Source: Flavobacteriaceae bacterium
GTDB lineage: Bacteria; Bacteroidota; Bacteroidia; Flavobacteriales; Weeksellaceae
NCBI GenBank assembly: GCA_031289875.1
Contig: JAITOO010000106.1
Coordinates: 1-6,699, forward strand
Length of the DNA: 6,699 nucleotides
Direction: 5' to 3'
The notes beneath the pieces are model-generated. The model saw only the letters and a program-made list of their open reading frames with translations. It searched no databases and had not been told where the DNA came from. Positions 6,191-6,699 of this stretch are shown piece after piece. The translations under genes and the position numbers were made by a program. The first letter of the stretch is position 1. Every line of letters begins with the position of its first letter.

Positions 6191-6289
6191 GTCCGAACCA
6201 CGATTTTCACAAGATTTGCAAGATTGACAAGATTTTAATAATCAAGGGAATCAAATTAATCTTACTAAAATCATGGTTCAAAACAATGC
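6191..6289. repeat. AT-rich palindromic element (complete copy)
   Basis: GAACCACGATTTT (6195-6207) is matched by AAAATCATGGTTC (6267-6279), an inverted repeat with one mismatch. Between them are three 9-base tandem units beginning AAGATT (6211-6219, 6220-6228, 6229-6237) and, on the other arm, AATC/AATCTT segments that can pair back to them. The element would fold into one long imperfect hairpin. The right end (6262-6289) recurs alone at 5869-5896, which shows it is a repeated unit. I recall similar 'GAACCA(C/T)GATTT...CAAGATT' intergenic repeats from other Bacteroidota; that is memory, not a search. Confidence 0.7.
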
Positions 6290-6299
6290 GGGGCTTACT

Positions 6300-6399
6300 C
6301 CCCTCCTTTGGAGGGGCAGGGGGAGGTTGAGGGGCAGGGGGTGGTTTCCCATTCGTTTGCAAACCACCCCGCCCTACGGGCACCCCTCCAATGGAGGGG
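6300..6399. repeat. GC-rich palindromic element, copy B (complete)
   Basis: A 100-bp copy, nearly identical to copy A. Left end at 6300-6316; right end at 6383-6399 reads CCCCTCCAATGGAGGGG, with the only change in the hairpin loop, so the stem is kept. Inner stem 6338-6347 with 6361-6370 is perfect. Differences from A are one fewer G at 6331-6334, ACGGG in place of GCAGG near 6376-6380, and the loop change. It begins 10 bases after the AT-rich element. Confidence 0.85.
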
Positions 6400-6422
6400 A
6401 AATTGAAATGCACCTGATTACT

Positions 6423-6503
6423 CCCCTCCTTTGGAGGGGCAGGGGGAGGTTGAGGGGCAGGGGGAGGTTTCTCATTCGTTTGCAAACCACCCCCCTTGCG
6501 GGG
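6423..6503. repeat. GC-rich palindromic element, copy C (right end lost)
   Basis: Left end 6423-6439 is identical to copies A and B, and the G-rich arm and GTTTGCAAAC core are kept. The inner stem (6461-6470 with 6484-6493) has one mismatch. The expected right inverted repeat is replaced by CCCC-ttgc-GGGG (6492-6503). Only 23 bases separate it from copy B. Confidence 0.75.
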
Positions 6504-6508
6504 TTCAT

Positions 6509-6560
6509 CCCCCTCTTTTGGAGGGGGCAGGGGGAGGTTGCAGGCACCCCTCCAAAGGAC
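6509..6560. repeat. GC-rich palindromic element, copy D (internally deleted, right end cut)
   Basis: A short copy of about 52 bases: diverged left end (CCCCCTC...GAGGGGG, 6509-6527), the CAGGGGGAGGTTG block, then directly CAGGCACCCCTCCAAAGGA (6541-6559), which is the right end. The middle, including the inner stem, is missing. The right end stops before its final GGGG, exactly where a different sequence, probably an insertion sequence, begins. Confidence 0.7.
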
Positions 6561-6699
6561 AATGTCATTAACATAGTAATAAAATCAGATATATTTTTGA
6601 TATTTTCCTTTTTTTGTTATTCTTGGATAGTGCCTCTTTTTCTTTCTTACAGGAATTATATGTTTACTTATTCGGCATAACAGTTTTTCCATATCTTCC
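6560..6699 (-). mobile_element. probable IS element end (partial, continues beyond the right edge)
   Basis: From about 6560 the GC-rich repeat stops abruptly and AT-rich DNA carrying the end of a probable transposase gene begins. The minus-strand sequence after the transposase stop is short (about 25 bases) and ends TTAATGACATTGTCC. A short distance between stop codon and element end is normal for an IS, but the outer limit and the inverted repeat cannot be proven with only one end in view. Confidence 0.45.
6585..6698 (-). CDS. transposase, C-terminal end (probable IS4-type DDE family), partial
   Basis: On the minus strand an open frame enters from the right edge and runs 37 codons to TGA (6587-6585). 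The visible peptide, EDMEKLLCRISKHIIPVR followed by KKKRHYPRITKKGKYQKYI, is strongly basic and has the 'helix - IPVR - basic - YPR - basic' pattern seen at the C termini of many IS4-type transposases in Bacteroidota. None of the DDE catalytic residues are in view. The AT-rich composition and the interrupted repeat next to it support a mobile element. The family call is recognition of a weak tail motif, so treat IS4 as probable rather than shown. Confidence 0.5.
   Translation of the reverse strand, partial: EDMEKLLCRISKHIIPVRKKKRHYPRITKKGKYQKYI

Noticed and set aside
5912..6503. CRISPR array
   Set aside because: The repeats are ~100-bp palindromic elements with irregular spacing and no short repeats separated by unique spacers of constant length; no cas genes are present.
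5906..6680. Open reading frames on both strands through the repeat cluster (for example 6207-6485 minus, 6273-6680 plus, 5906-6166 minus)
   Set aside because: They translate into Pro/Gly/Arg-rich repeats (PPPAPQPPPAPP, LLWRGRGRLRGRG) that simply mirror the palindromic DNA units, shift frame between copies, and lack promoters or family resemblance.

Overview
The window looks like chromosomal DNA of a member of the phylum Bacteroidota, probably order Flavobacteriales and close to the Weeksellaceae (Chryseobacterium-like) group. The first ~92 bases are the reverse complement of the 5' end of a 16S rRNA gene. Its conserved start includes GCTAGCGGGAGGCC, which I associate with that group; genus cannot be decided from 92 bases. 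Promoters fit the Bacteroidota pattern (-33 TTTG, -7 TAnnTTTG), start codons lack Shine-Dalgarno sequences and follow A/T-rich leaders, and proteins resemble flavobacterial versions.

Layout. 1-92 (minus): 5' end of a 16S rRNA gene running off the left edge. 93-311 (minus): rRNA leader with a stem-loop, a boxA-like motif and a strong promoter. 312-474: divergent intergenic region with a leuS promoter candidate and a small palindrome. 475-3325 (plus): leuS, leucyl-tRNA synthetase, complete in content but broken by one frameshift near 1381-1384. 3427-5106 (plus): ggt, a secreted gamma-glutamyltranspeptidase with all catalytic residues. 5107-5329: intergenic region with a repeat-like palindrome, a candidate operator and a -7 box. 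5330-5858 (plus): two-gene type II toxin-antitoxin operon, ribbon-helix-helix-type antitoxin followed by a YafQ/RelE-type mRNA interferase. 5859-6560: about 700 bases of non-coding, nested palindromic repeats, including four copies of a GC-rich element with inverted-repeat ends and G-quadruplex motifs, plus one and a half copies of a second, AT-rich palindromic element. 6561-6699 (minus): the 3' end of what is probably an IS4-type (DDE) transposase gene, entering from the right edge.

How the parts relate. The rRNA operon and leuS are divergent translation genes with separate promoters. ggt stands alone and would act in the periplasm on glutathione and other gamma-glutamyl compounds. The toxin-antitoxin pair sits between ggt and the repeat cluster, in the part of the window most marked by mobile or repeated DNA. 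I see no clearly new multi-gene system. The most notable items are the frameshift in an essential gene, the structured repeat cluster, and the apparent interruption of one repeat copy by the insertion sequence at the right end.
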